From Chitinophaga pinensis (GTDB lineage Bacteria; Bacteroidota; Bacteroidia; CAMBQF01), in contig CAMBQF010000017.1 in assembly GCA_945869825.1 (NCBI GenBank), positions 1 to 34,325 on the forward strand: DNA of 34,325 nucleotides, given 5' to 3'. A model generated the notes under the pieces. That model made no database searches and was not told the DNA's origin. It saw only the letters and a program-made list of their open reading frames with translations. Below, piece by piece: positions 8,904 to 17,982 of the stretch; the first letter of the stretch is position 1, and every line of letters begins with the position of its first letter. Both the position numbers and the translations under genes were made by a program.

Positions 8904-9935
8904 ATGGCATTTAAAGTATTTGGAACACAGCCCACAGGGCAACGTTTAGAAAGGATTACAAAGAGTGAAAACTATAAATACGGCAGCTTTCAAAACCTGG
9001 CCGAAACCCTGATGGATTTTTCCCCTGGCGTAGCTTTTGACACTATGAAGCAACGCATGAATAACATTGATAAGGCCCCTAAAAAGCCTATCCCTACCAT
9101 AAAAACCGATTTGCAGGCCTTAAACACCGATACGCCCAGCGTGGTATGGTTTGGGCACTCATCATACATAGTAAAAGTCAATGGGCTAACCATTTTGGTT
9201 GACCCTGTTTTTGGCAACTACGCATCGCCCATACCGGGTGTGGTAGGCAGCTATGCGCATACCCATAAATATGGCTTGGCCGATATGCCTGAATTGATAG
9301 ACGTACTGCTTATTACCCACGACCATTACGACCACCTTGATTATGGCACCGTGTCAAAGCTAAAAGGTAAGGTTAAAAATGTAGTAACCGGATTGGGCGT
9401 TGGCGCCCATTTTGAGTATTGGGGCTTCAACCCCGCCATAATCCACGAGCTTGACTGGTGGGAAAGCATACAGCTTGATAATGGGCTTACATTTACCGCC
9501 GCCCCGGGCCGTCACTTTTCGGGCCGCTCGCTAAAGCGCAACCAAAGCTTATGGTCGGGTTTTGCCTTAGATACCAGCACTCATAAACTATACCTTGGTG
9601 GCGACTCTGGCTACGGCAGCCACTTTGCAAAAATTGGCGAGCGTTTTGGTGGGTTTGATTTGGCAATACTGGAGTGTGGGCAATACAACATAAACTGGCA
9701 CGCCATCCATATGATGCCCGAAGAAACCGTGCAGGCATCGTTAGACCTTAAGTCGAAGGTATTGCTACCCGTGCATTGGGGCAAGTTTACATTGTCGGTG
9801 CACCCGTGGTACGAGTCGGTTACCCGTGCCCTTGAGGCAGCGCCTAAGCTAAATGCCACCGTTGTAACACCGCAAATTGGCGAGCCGCTAACGCTTGGTA
9901 ACCCGCATACAAACAAAATTTGGTGGCAGTATTAG
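8904..9935 (+). CDS. MBL-fold metal-dependent hydrolase (UlaG / NAPE-PLD-like)
   Basis: ITHDHYDHLD metal motif, VVWFGHSSYIVKVNGLTILVDPVFG, LLPVHWGKF. ATG at 8904 preferred over the GTG (8856) inside the repeat. Confidence 0.88.
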   Translation: MAFKVFGTQPTGQRLERITKSENYKYGSFQNLAETLMDFSPGVAFDTMKQRMNNIDKAPKKPIPTIKTDLQALNTDTPSVVWFGHSSYIVKVNGLTILVDPVFGNYASPIPGVVGSYAHTHKYGLADMPELIDVLLITHDHYDHLDYGTVSKLKGKVKNVVTGLGVGAHFEYWGFNPAIIHELDWWESIQLDNGLTFTAAPGRHFSGRSLKRNQSLWSGFALDTSTHKLYLGGDSGYGSHFAKIGERFGGFDLAILECGQYNINWHAIHMMPEETVQASLDLKSKVLLPVHWGKFTLSVHPWYESVTRALEAAPKLNATVVTPQIGEPLTLGNPHTNKIWWQY

Positions 9936-9990
9936 CACTTTAGTGGCGGCAAGAACGTTGTTTTATAGTACCTTGCGGCGTTTTTGGCGT

Positions 9991-10719
9991 ATGCAGTTAA
10001 TCATAGACATAGGTAATTCTAAAATCAAAATAGCGGTTTTCAACAAGCAAGACCTTGTTGAGTTTAACTCGTTCCCTAAGCTTACCTATAAAAAATTTGA
10101 AGACCTGTTTACCAAATACCCTGCGCTTAGCTCGTGCCTTATTTGCTCTGTTAGCGATGATATTGATGCACTAAAGGCCTTATTAGAACAGCACCTTAAA
10201 ATTACCGTTTTCAACTACAAAACCAAAATACCCGTAACCAACTTATACGGTACACCCAAAACCCTGGGGTACGACAGGCTGGCTGGTGCCATTGGCGCCA
10301 ACAACCTGTACAAAGGCAAAAATGTTCTTGTAATAGACTCTGGCACCTGTGTTACCTACAACTTTGTAAGTGCCAAAGATGAATACCTGGGTGGTAGCAT
10401 TAGCCCCGGTTTAGATATGCGCTTTAACGCCCTGAACCACTTTACGGCTAAGCTTCCGTTGGTTGAATTTGAAGAAATTGACCAACTAACCGGCGACGAC
10501 ACAAAATATTCTATCCTAACCGGCGTTATCAACGGCATGGCATACGAAATGGATGGGTTTATAAACGCCTATACCACTAAATACAAGCAATTGCAGGTGG
10601 TTCTTACCGGTGGCAATGCCAACCGGTTTGAAAAAGCCTTAAAAAATAGCATCTTTGTGCACCCTAATATTGTGCTTTGGGGCTTAAAAACTATACTAGA
10701 TTATAATAATGAAGAATAA
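9991..10719 (+). CDS. coaX: type III pantothenate kinase
   Basis: MQLIIDIGNSKIKIAVF, VIDSGTCVTYNFV, GGSISPGLDMRFNALNHFTAKLP, VVLTGGNA match type III PanK. ATG at 9991 preferred over the ORF-track start at 9895. Confidence 0.92.
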   Translation: MQLIIDIGNSKIKIAVFNKQDLVEFNSFPKLTYKKFEDLFTKYPALSSCLICSVSDDIDALKALLEQHLKITVFNYKTKIPVTNLYGTPKTLGYDRLAGAIGANNLYKGKNVLVIDSGTCVTYNFVSAKDEYLGGSISPGLDMRFNALNHFTAKLPLVEFEEIDQLTGDDTKYSILTGVINGMAYEMDGFINAYTTKYKQLQVVLTGGNANRFEKALKNSIFVHPNIVLWGLKTILDYNNEE

Positions 10720-12130
10720 ACTGGCGCGCCTACTTATACTAACTACATTAGCAATATGGGCACCGGGCATATATAATAGCCTATATGCGCAGCCAACTGT
10801 CAATACATCGTCTCCATACTCACGTTTTGGTATTGGTGAGCTACAATACAACAGCGACCCGCGTTTTATGGCTATGGGTGGCGTAGCCCTGGGTTTAAAC
10901 GACTCTACCTACATCAACTTTGAAAACCCTGCGGCCTATACATCAGTTGGAAAATACACGTTGTTTAATGTAGGAGCCCGTGCATCGTTTACCCGCCTTA
11001 ATACCACTACCAAGCAAGCCGATGCTAACAGTATCAACTTCTCCCACTTGTTCATATCAGTGCCGGTTATTTACCGCAAATGGGCTATGAACTTTGGTGT
11101 TATTCCTTTCAGTAACGAGGGGTACAACTTTACCCAAACACAACCCCTGCCACCCTATAACGATATTAAGCTAAACTACCAGGGTAGTGGTGGCCTAACA
11201 GCCGCTACCTGGGGCAACGGCGTAACTCTTTACCGCGGCCTTAAAAACCGCTCTAAAACCGTAAATCCTGATACTATTAGCAATATCGCCATGCGCCGCA
11301 TTATGCGTGATACTATGCCCGAGGTTAGCCGCCTGAGCATTGGCGTAAACGTTACTTACCTTTTTGGCAACCTAAACAGCCAAAGCAATGCCATATTTCC
11401 TGATACCACTATAGCATACAACACCCGTCAGGTTCGTTCTGTAAGGGTTGATGGCCTTTCTACCCAATTTGGCCTGCAATACAGCAAACGCTTTAAACGT
11501 GATAGGGTGCTTACCCTGGGTGCTACGTATACTCTTGGGTTAGACCAAAGCGCTAAAGAGAGTCTCTTTCTTGCATCTTATGTAAACACTGGCGAGAGCG
11601 ACTTTTACCTTGATACTCTCATAGACCAGCAAAACCGCAAGGGTAAAATAAAGCTGCCAACATCGCTTGGTGCCGGCTTTACCCTAAGGCAGGGCAACAC
11701 CTGGATGATAGGTGCCGACTTTAAAACTACCGATTGGGCAGGTTACCGCTATTTTGGCAAGGCCGATGATAAGCTCGGCAATAGCTACCAGGCATCGGTA
11801 GGGGCGCAGTTTACACCCGACTATACACCTAAGAAACTATCGCTGCGCCGCACGGCATATCGCATTGGCGCACGCTATGGCCGCTCATATCTTAACCTGA
11901 ACAACACGCCGATAAATGAGTGGGGTGTTAGTGCAGGCATTGGTTTGCTGCTAAACCCATCGGGCTATTATCAGCGCATTTTTAAGGCACCATTCTCTTC
12001 AATGAATATAGCTGCTGAATATGGCCAACGCGGTACTACTACCAACAACCTTATCCGCGAAGATTTTGTGCGTGTGAGCCTATCATTCACCTTTAGTGAT
12101 AAGTGGTTCAACAAGTATAAGTTCGACTAA
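10709..12130 (+). CDS. outer-membrane beta-barrel protein, FadL-like, function unknown
   Basis: Signal peptide; SSPYSRFGIGELQYNSDPRFMAMGGVALGLNDSTYINFENPAAYTS; repeated amphipathic strands. Overlaps coaX by 11 bp. Confidence 0.7.
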   Translation: MKNKLARLLILTTLAIWAPGIYNSLYAQPTVNTSSPYSRFGIGELQYNSDPRFMAMGGVALGLNDSTYINFENPAAYTSVGKYTLFNVGARASFTRLNTTTKQADANSINFSHLFISVPVIYRKWAMNFGVIPFSNEGYNFTQTQPLPPYNDIKLNYQGSGGLTAATWGNGVTLYRGLKNRSKTVNPDTISNIAMRRIMRDTMPEVSRLSIGVNVTYLFGNLNSQSNAIFPDTTIAYNTRQVRSVRVDGLSTQFGLQYSKRFKRDRVLTLGATYTLGLDQSAKESLFLASYVNTGESDFYLDTLIDQQNRKGKIKLPTSLGAGFTLRQGNTWMIGADFKTTDWAGYRYFGKADDKLGNSYQASVGAQFTPDYTPKKLSLRRTAYRIGARYGRSYLNLNNTPINEWGVSAGIGLLLNPSGYYQRIFKAPFSSMNIAAEYGQRGTTTNNLIREDFVRVSLSFTFSDKWFNKYKFD

Positions 12131-12158
12131 GACAATTAGCTGCACTTTCTGCTATTTT

Positions 12159-12225
12159 GGGCTTTCCGGCTTCTCCGTCGGGCTATCCGCTGTAGCCCTT
12201 TGGGGCTGCCGCTCCTATCCCTAAC
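12159..12225. repeat. three degenerate GC-rich tandem repeats (period ~21-23 bp)
   Basis: GGGCTTTCCGGCTTCTCCGTC (12159) / GGGCTATCCGCTGTAGCCCTTTG (12180) / GGGCTGCCGCTCCTATCCCTAAC (12203). Confidence 0.65.
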
Positions 12226-12345
12226 GCAACTGCGGCAATATAGCATAGCGTAATAGCGTCCCCAACATTAAGCGCATGAAAATCCGGACATTGCACATAC
12301 TTTGAGCTATGGAATCGTAATTAATTTGCGCTTAAGACAGATAAA

Positions 12346-14478
12346 TTAGCGCACCAACGCCACTTTGCCGCGGTACAAAATTTCGTCTTCGGCGGCGGTA
12401 ATGCGCAGGCCTACTACATATACATAGGTATCAATAGGCACCAGGTTGCCGTTGGCATCTTTTCCGTCCCAGCCGTTGGCTAAGCTGTTGGTGGTAAATA
12501 TGCGCTGGCCCCAGCGGTTGTATATACTCATAGAGTATTCTTCAAAGCCCTGGCCTTTGCCGTTGTAGCTTTCGTTCACACCGTCGCTATTAGGGGTAAA
12601 GCTGTTAGGTATATAAAAATAGAAGTCAGGCTTAACAACCAGGCTATACTGTATCGTATCGGGGCAGCCAGCAGCATTTAGCACTGCAAGGGTTACTATA
12701 AACGCGCCAGATGATGCGTAGGTGTGTGTAGGCTCAAAGTCGGTAGAGGTTGTTCCATCGCCAAAATCCCACCAAATGCCGTTTTCATAGCCTACAGAAT
12801 TATTGCTGAACGTAACCGAGTTATTGCTTACAAACAGGTAATCAAAGTTAGCATCAACAGGCACTACGGTAACACTTACCGCATCGGTAACACTCTGGTT
12901 GCAGGCATCGGTAACAGTAACGGTATATACGCTGCTTACCATGGGTGACACCTGTATGGTATTGCTTTGTTCGCCGGTGTTCCAAAGTACACTAACAGTA
13001 CCGTTGCCACCTTGTACGTTTGCTACCAGTGTAGCGCTGGAGTTTTGGCAGATAGTGGTATCGTTACTGGCGGTCATGGTAAGCAGCGCGGGTGGCTCCA
13101 CCGCCACTTCCACATCATCAGTCGCCTGGTTGCCGCACAAGTCGGTAACGGTAACGGTGTAAATAGTAGTATTGGCAGGTAATACCGATATGTTCTGCGT
13201 TAAATCGGCGGTTGGGGCCCAGCTGTACGTATAGCCAGGTACACCATTGGCTGGCGTAGCCGTAAGGGTAATATTACCTCCACCGGTACACGCAGTAGAT
13301 TGGTCTGCCCCTGCGTTAACCGTAATTGGCACCACATCGTTAAAATAGATAGTAACACTGGTAACGCTGGAGTTATTACAAACTGTATTAGTTACCGTAA
13401 GCACAATTGTTTCCTGGCCTTCAATCAAACCATCGGCAACAGGATTTAGGGTAATGTAGGCAGTATCTTGCCCCGCAGGTATGGTTACCTGCCCGCTAAG
13501 GTTATTGCAGTCTACACCATTAGTTGCAGTGCCTCCAATGGTATAGTTGTAGGTTTGCGCCTGTGTATTGTTGCCGCTGCGCACAATTTTAATAGTAGCA
13601 TCGCCACAGCCTTCGTACATTACTGTATCGTTGGTGCTGTAGCTAACATCTGGAATAACCAGTACGCTTCCACTACTTGAAAATGAACCTGCCTCTAAAA
13701 ACACCGCAGAATCCCATACACCGTCAGATGCATCGGCAATAGCCAGTTTTATATGGTAGGTTTGGCCACAGGTAACAGCTGCAACAGCCGTCATAACCGT
13801 GGTAAACCCGTCATACTCTACTGTAGTACCAAACTCATTGTCAACGTAGTATTGGTTATTGTCTATGTTGTTTACGTTGCCTATTGTAATAGGGGTTGTT
13901 GTACCTGGTATAAGTGCAATGTTTGAGTTATTGTAACCACCAGGCCCTGTTAAAAAGAAGGCAAAAACATCGTTTATAGAGCCCACAAACTCAGGGTATT
14001 CTTCAGAGCCAAACACATAGCGGAACTTAACGGTATCTGATGTTGGAACAAAGTCAAATTCCAGCACCGCAGCATCATTACTATAAATACCTGGGCTTGA
14101 TACTTGAATAATAGCATCAAGCAAAGCGTCTCCATCGGCATTTGGGGTTAGGTTAAAGTTACTGGGTACACCAACATCGTTCCCGGCGCTACTTGTGCTG
14201 TTAGGCCCATAAGCTACAGCTGCGTAGCCGGTGGTAAGCATTACACCGCTAGTAAGGCCAAGGTTACCTACAGCGGTGAATTTTGATATACTGTTAGGGA
14301 ACCCCGTATAGGTTACATTGCTTACAGTAATGCCGCCACCCAAAAGCACGTTTTGCACCAGCTGGGTAGGTGTCATTGTAGAATCTATCTGCAACTGGGC
14401 ATGCACTTTATTGCCGCCTAAAGTCAACAGAATCAATAAAGAAGATAGGATTTTTAAAGCGTAATTGTTTATCTTCAT
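12346..14478 (-). CDS. choice-of-anchor L domain / Calx-beta / PKD protein with T9SS type B (gliding-motility-associated) C-terminal domain
   Basis: AAVLEFDFVPTSDTVKFRYVFGSEEYPEFV (anchor L), VTIPAGQDTAYITLNPVADGLIEGQETIVLTVTN (Calx-beta-like), WWDFGDGTTSTDFEPTHTY (PKD), FYIPNSFTPNSDGVNESYNGKGQGFEEYSMSIYNRWGQRIF...WDGKD (type B tail). ATG at 14478 (MKINNYALKILSS) preferred over 14547. Confidence 0.88.
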   Translation of the reverse strand: MKINNYALKILSSLLILLTLGGNKVHAQLQIDSTMTPTQLVQNVLLGGGITVSNVTYTGFPNSISKFTAVGNLGLTSGVMLTTGYAAVAYGPNSTSSAGNDVGVPSNFNLTPNADGDALLDAIIQVSSPGIYSNDAAVLEFDFVPTSDTVKFRYVFGSEEYPEFVGSINDVFAFFLTGPGGYNNSNIALIPGTTTPITIGNVNNIDNNQYYVDNEFGTTVEYDGFTTVMTAVAAVTCGQTYHIKLAIADASDGVWDSAVFLEAGSFSSSGSVLVIPDVSYSTNDTVMYEGCGDATIKIVRSGNNTQAQTYNYTIGGTATNGVDCNNLSGQVTIPAGQDTAYITLNPVADGLIEGQETIVLTVTNTVCNNSSVTSVTIYFNDVVPITVNAGADQSTACTGGGNITLTATPANGVPGYTYSWAPTADLTQNISVLPANTTIYTVTVTDLCGNQATDDVEVAVEPPALLTMTASNDTTICQNSSATLVANVQGGNGTVSVLWNTGEQSNTIQVSPMVSSVYTVTVTDACNQSVTDAVSVTVVPVDANFDYLFVSNNSVTFSNNSVGYENGIWWDFGDGTTSTDFEPTHTYASSGAFIVTLAVLNAAGCPDTIQYSLVVKPDFYFYIPNSFTPNSDGVNESYNGKGQGFEEYSMSIYNRWGQRIFTTNSLANGWDGKDANGNLVPIDTYVYVVGLRITAAEDEILYRGKVALVR

Positions 14479-14606
14479 AAGCAATGACTGGTTTATAGGT
14501 TTCCCCAGCCTGACACAAAAATAAAGAAATATTCTTGAAAAATGCAAAATTATCTTACACCATTAAACAAGTTCAAATGGGTAATACGGAGAAATTAAAT
14601 TAATTA

Positions 14607-16733
14607 TTACCTGATTAAAGCCACTATCCCCCTGTAAACCATTTGTTTATCCTCTTGCGGGGTTATTTTAATGGTTATCACATAAGTGTACACATCTATG
14701 GGGGCAACCTTGTTTTGTTTGTCTTTTCCATCCCAGTCTTCGGTTAACGATTTTGTGCTGAAAACCTCTTCACCCCAGCGGTTAAATATCCGCATCTCAT
14801 ATACGTCAAACCCCTGCCCTTTGCCGTTAAAGGTTTCGTTTAAGCCATCCTGGTTTGGGGTAAATGCGTTGGGCACATAAAAATAAAAATCAGGCCTTAC
14901 AAGTAGGCTTTGCTGTATAGTGTCTAGGCAGCCAGCGGCATTTTCTACCACAAGCGTTACTATGTAAGTACCAGGGCTGGTGTACACGTGGGTAGGAGAG
15001 AAGGTGTTAGATATCGCCGTACTGTCGCCAAAATCCCACCAAACGCCACTATCATATCCGGTTGAATTATTGGTAAAAGCTACGCTATTGTTACTGGTAA
15101 AAAAGTAGTCAAACAGTGCGTCGTTAGGCAAAACGGTAACAGTAACCGCCTCGGTGGCCGTTTGGTTGCAAACATCGGTAGCGGTAACGGTGTAGGTAGT
15201 GTTTACCAACGGTGCCACCTGTATGCTGTTGCTTTGGTCGCCTGTATTCCATTGCAGGGTAACCGCGCCTATGCCACCCTGATAGTTAGCGGTAAGCAAT
15301 GCTATTTGGTTTTGGCAAATGGTTGTATCGTTAGATGCGGTTATAAACAGCGGCTGCGGCACATCTACCGTCACTTGCACCGTATCGCTCGCCTGATTGT
15401 TGCAGGCATCGGTGGCAGTAACAATATAGGTGGTGCTGTTTACAGGCTGCACAGCTATACTTTGCGTTAAATCGCCCGTAGGCACCCAACTGTAAGTGTA
15501 AGGGCCTATGCCTCCATTGGGAGTCGCCGTAAGTTGTATGGGGTTTCCGCTGTTGCATGCGGTCGACTGGTCGTTACCCGCGTTAACAGTCAATGGCAAT
15601 GGGTCTACAAGGTAAATTGTGGCAGTAACCGTGGTAGTAACATTACAAACGGTATTGGTTACTGATATTATCACAGTTTCAGTTCCCTCTACCTGCCCGT
15701 CGGCTGTTGGGTTTAAGGTGATGAAAGCGGTGTCTTGCCCTGCGGGAATGGTTACCTGTCCGCTTAGGTTGGCATAGTCAACACCGTTGGTTGCGCTGCC
15801 GCTCATGGTGTAGTTTACCGTCATTGGGCCGGTTAAATCGCCGCTACGGATAAAGCCTATCGCTGCCGAACCGCAACCCTCATACATCGTGGTATCGTTA
15901 GTGGTGCTATAGGCAACATCGGTAGATATTTGAATTGAGCCCGAACTGCTAAACGAGCCGGCCTCTAAAAACACGCCCGAGTCCAGTATCGGGTCGCCCG
16001 CATCGGCAATAGCCAGTTTTATGTGGTATGTCTCGCCGCAAATAACGGCAGCCTTTGCGGTTAGCACACGCGTAAACCCATCGTACTGAATTGTGCCGGT
16101 GGGTATAAAACCATCGCCATTGTCTACGTAATATTGCGGGTAGCTAAGGTCGTTCACATTGTCAATAGATACGGGTGTTGATGTGCCCGGCACCAGGGCA
16201 ATATTAGTGGGCGCCATAGGCGTTGTTACCCCGCTCATTATAAAAGCAAACACATCGTTATAGCCTAATCCAACAAACTCAAGATATTCCTCAGAGCCAA
16301 ACACATAGCGGAACTTTACACTGTCTGATGTGGGTACAAAGTCAAACTCAAGCACAGCTGCATCAAAAGTGCCAGCGCTAGATATATTATCTAAATCGGC
16401 ATCGCCCGCACCACCGCAGCCGCCCACAGGCAAGGTGTTGCCGCTGTTGTTATTAGGCCCTATACCTACTGAGCATTCGCCGGTAGACATTGCTATGCCC
16501 GATGCTAACCCCAGGTTGGTACCGTTGGCTGTAAAAGCAGCTATTTGCAATGGAGTGCCTGTAAAGGTGATGTTGGATGCTGTTACGCCAGGGCCAAGTA
16601 ATATATTCTGAACTAATTGTTGCGGGGTTTGACCGTTGGTTATTACCAGCTGGGCCATACCAATTTTAGGCTCTGCGGCAAACGCAAGGAGTAGTATTAA
16701 AATATGAATTTTCTGTAGGTAGATTTTTTTCAT
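14607..16733 (-). CDS. choice-of-anchor L domain / Calx-beta / PKD protein with T9SS type B C-terminal domain (tandem paralogue)
   Basis: Same domain order as the 12346-14478 gene; FYVPNAFTPNQDGLNETFNGKGQGFDVYEMRIFNRWGEEVFSTKSLTEDWDGKD. Confidence 0.88.
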   Translation of the reverse strand: MKKIYLQKIHILILLLAFAAEPKIGMAQLVITNGQTPQQLVQNILLGPGVTASNITFTGTPLQIAAFTANGTNLGLASGIAMSTGECSVGIGPNNNSGNTLPVGGCGGAGDADLDNISSAGTFDAAVLEFDFVPTSDSVKFRYVFGSEEYLEFVGLGYNDVFAFIMSGVTTPMAPTNIALVPGTSTPVSIDNVNDLSYPQYYVDNGDGFIPTGTIQYDGFTRVLTAKAAVICGETYHIKLAIADAGDPILDSGVFLEAGSFSSSGSIQISTDVAYSTTNDTTMYEGCGSAAIGFIRSGDLTGPMTVNYTMSGSATNGVDYANLSGQVTIPAGQDTAFITLNPTADGQVEGTETVIISVTNTVCNVTTTVTATIYLVDPLPLTVNAGNDQSTACNSGNPIQLTATPNGGIGPYTYSWVPTGDLTQSIAVQPVNSTTYIVTATDACNNQASDTVQVTVDVPQPLFITASNDTTICQNQIALLTANYQGGIGAVTLQWNTGDQSNSIQVAPLVNTTYTVTATDVCNQTATEAVTVTVLPNDALFDYFFTSNNSVAFTNNSTGYDSGVWWDFGDSTAISNTFSPTHVYTSPGTYIVTLVVENAAGCLDTIQQSLLVRPDFYFYVPNAFTPNQDGLNETFNGKGQGFDVYEMRIFNRWGEEVFSTKSLTEDWDGKDKQNKVAPIDVYTYVITIKITPQEDKQMVYRGIVALIR

Positions 16734-16817
16734 CTTTATCCCTCATAACAACTATCGTACCATCGAAATTAATTTTTACAAATTTAAAAAGCAAGCTTTT
16801 ACTTCTTTTATTAGGCC

Positions 16818-16825
16818 TATATTTG
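16818..16825 (+). promoter_or_regulatory. Bacteroidota -7 element TATATTTG
   Basis: Exact TAnnTTTG, 8 nt upstream of the ATG at 16833. Confidence 0.55.
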
Positions 16826-16832
16826 CACGTTT

Positions 16833-17954
16833 ATGGTAAAAAAGAGCGTAATAGTTTCAGTAACAAACGATTTAGCTACCGATGCGCGTGTAGAAAAAGT
16901 TTGCCTGCTTCTTACCTCATTAAACTACAATGTTTTATTAGTGGGTCGTAAACTGCCCAACAGCCTGCCAATTGTAGGTAAGCCATACGCTGTAAAACGC
17001 TTTAAATTACTGTTTAATAAAGGGCCGTTATTCTATGCAGAATATAATTTGCGCCTGTTTTTCTTCTTGCTATTTAAGCCAAACGCTGTATTAGTAGCTA
17101 ATGATTTAGATACTTTGCTGCCTAATACCATTATCTCACGTTGGAAAAACGCCCCCCTGGTATACGATAGCCACGAGTATTACACCGGCGTGCCCGAGTT
17201 AGAGGGTCGCCCTGCCGTGCAAAAAATTTGGAAGCGGATAGAGCGCTATTGCATACCTAAGCTTAAACATTGCATTACCGTTAACCATTCTATAGCTAAG
17301 CTTTATTATGATGAATATGGGGTTAAGTTTGATGTGGTCCGCAATGTGCCGGAGGTTACCCCTATTCAGCATAAAACCCTGGCCCAATTAGGTTTGCCTG
17401 CCGATAAAAAGATAATCATCCTGCAAGGTGCGGGCATTAATATAAACCGTGGTGCCGAAGAGCTGCTGCAAAGCATGCAATACCTAAATGGGTATCTACT
17501 GCTGATTATTGGCGGAGGCGATGTCTTCAATCAGCTAAAAGCCATGCGGGTTGATTTAGGGTTGGAAGACAAGGTGCTTATTTTAGATAAAATGCCCCGG
17601 GCCGATATGCTAAGCTACACTGTGGCTGTGCATTTGGGCGCTACGCTCGATAAGCCTTTAAGCACAAATTACCTGCTTAGCCTGCCCAACAAAATATTTG
17701 ATTATATCATGGCGGGTATACCTGTGCTGTCTAGCAATTTGGTAGAGCTGAAAAATATCATTGAAAAGTACGATGTTGGTGTTGTAACATCATCACACAA
17801 TCCGCAGGATATTGCCGCGGCCATAGAAAAAGTACTGGGCAATGAAGAAATGTATAACCGCCTTAAAGCCAACACGCCCAAAGCCTTAGCCGACCTTAAC
17901 TGGGAAAAAGAAAAGAAAGTTTTGGTAGATATTTACACACAATTAGTAGATTAG
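16833..17954 (+). CDS. GT-B glycosyltransferase (family 4-like)
   Basis: KKIIILQGAGININRGAEELLQSMQYLNGYLLLIIGGGD, KIFDYIMAGIPVLSSN and similar GT1/GT4 C-domain features. Confidence 0.85.
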   Translation: MVKKSVIVSVTNDLATDARVEKVCLLLTSLNYNVLLVGRKLPNSLPIVGKPYAVKRFKLLFNKGPLFYAEYNLRLFFFLLFKPNAVLVANDLDTLLPNTIISRWKNAPLVYDSHEYYTGVPELEGRPAVQKIWKRIERYCIPKLKHCITVNHSIAKLYYDEYGVKFDVVRNVPEVTPIQHKTLAQLGLPADKKIIILQGAGININRGAEELLQSMQYLNGYLLLIIGGGDVFNQLKAMRVDLGLEDKVLILDKMPRADMLSYTVAVHLGATLDKPLSTNYLLSLPNKIFDYIMAGIPVLSSNLVELKNIIEKYDVGVVTSSHNPQDIAAAIEKVLGNEEMYNRLKANTPKALADLNWEKEKKVLVDIYTQLVD

Positions 17955-17982
17955 CATCCGTATTCTAACAGATTCGGGAGAG

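Noticed and set aside
12159-12225. CRISPR-like array
   Set aside because: Repeats are contiguous, degenerate and only three in number, with no spacers and no cas genes nearby.
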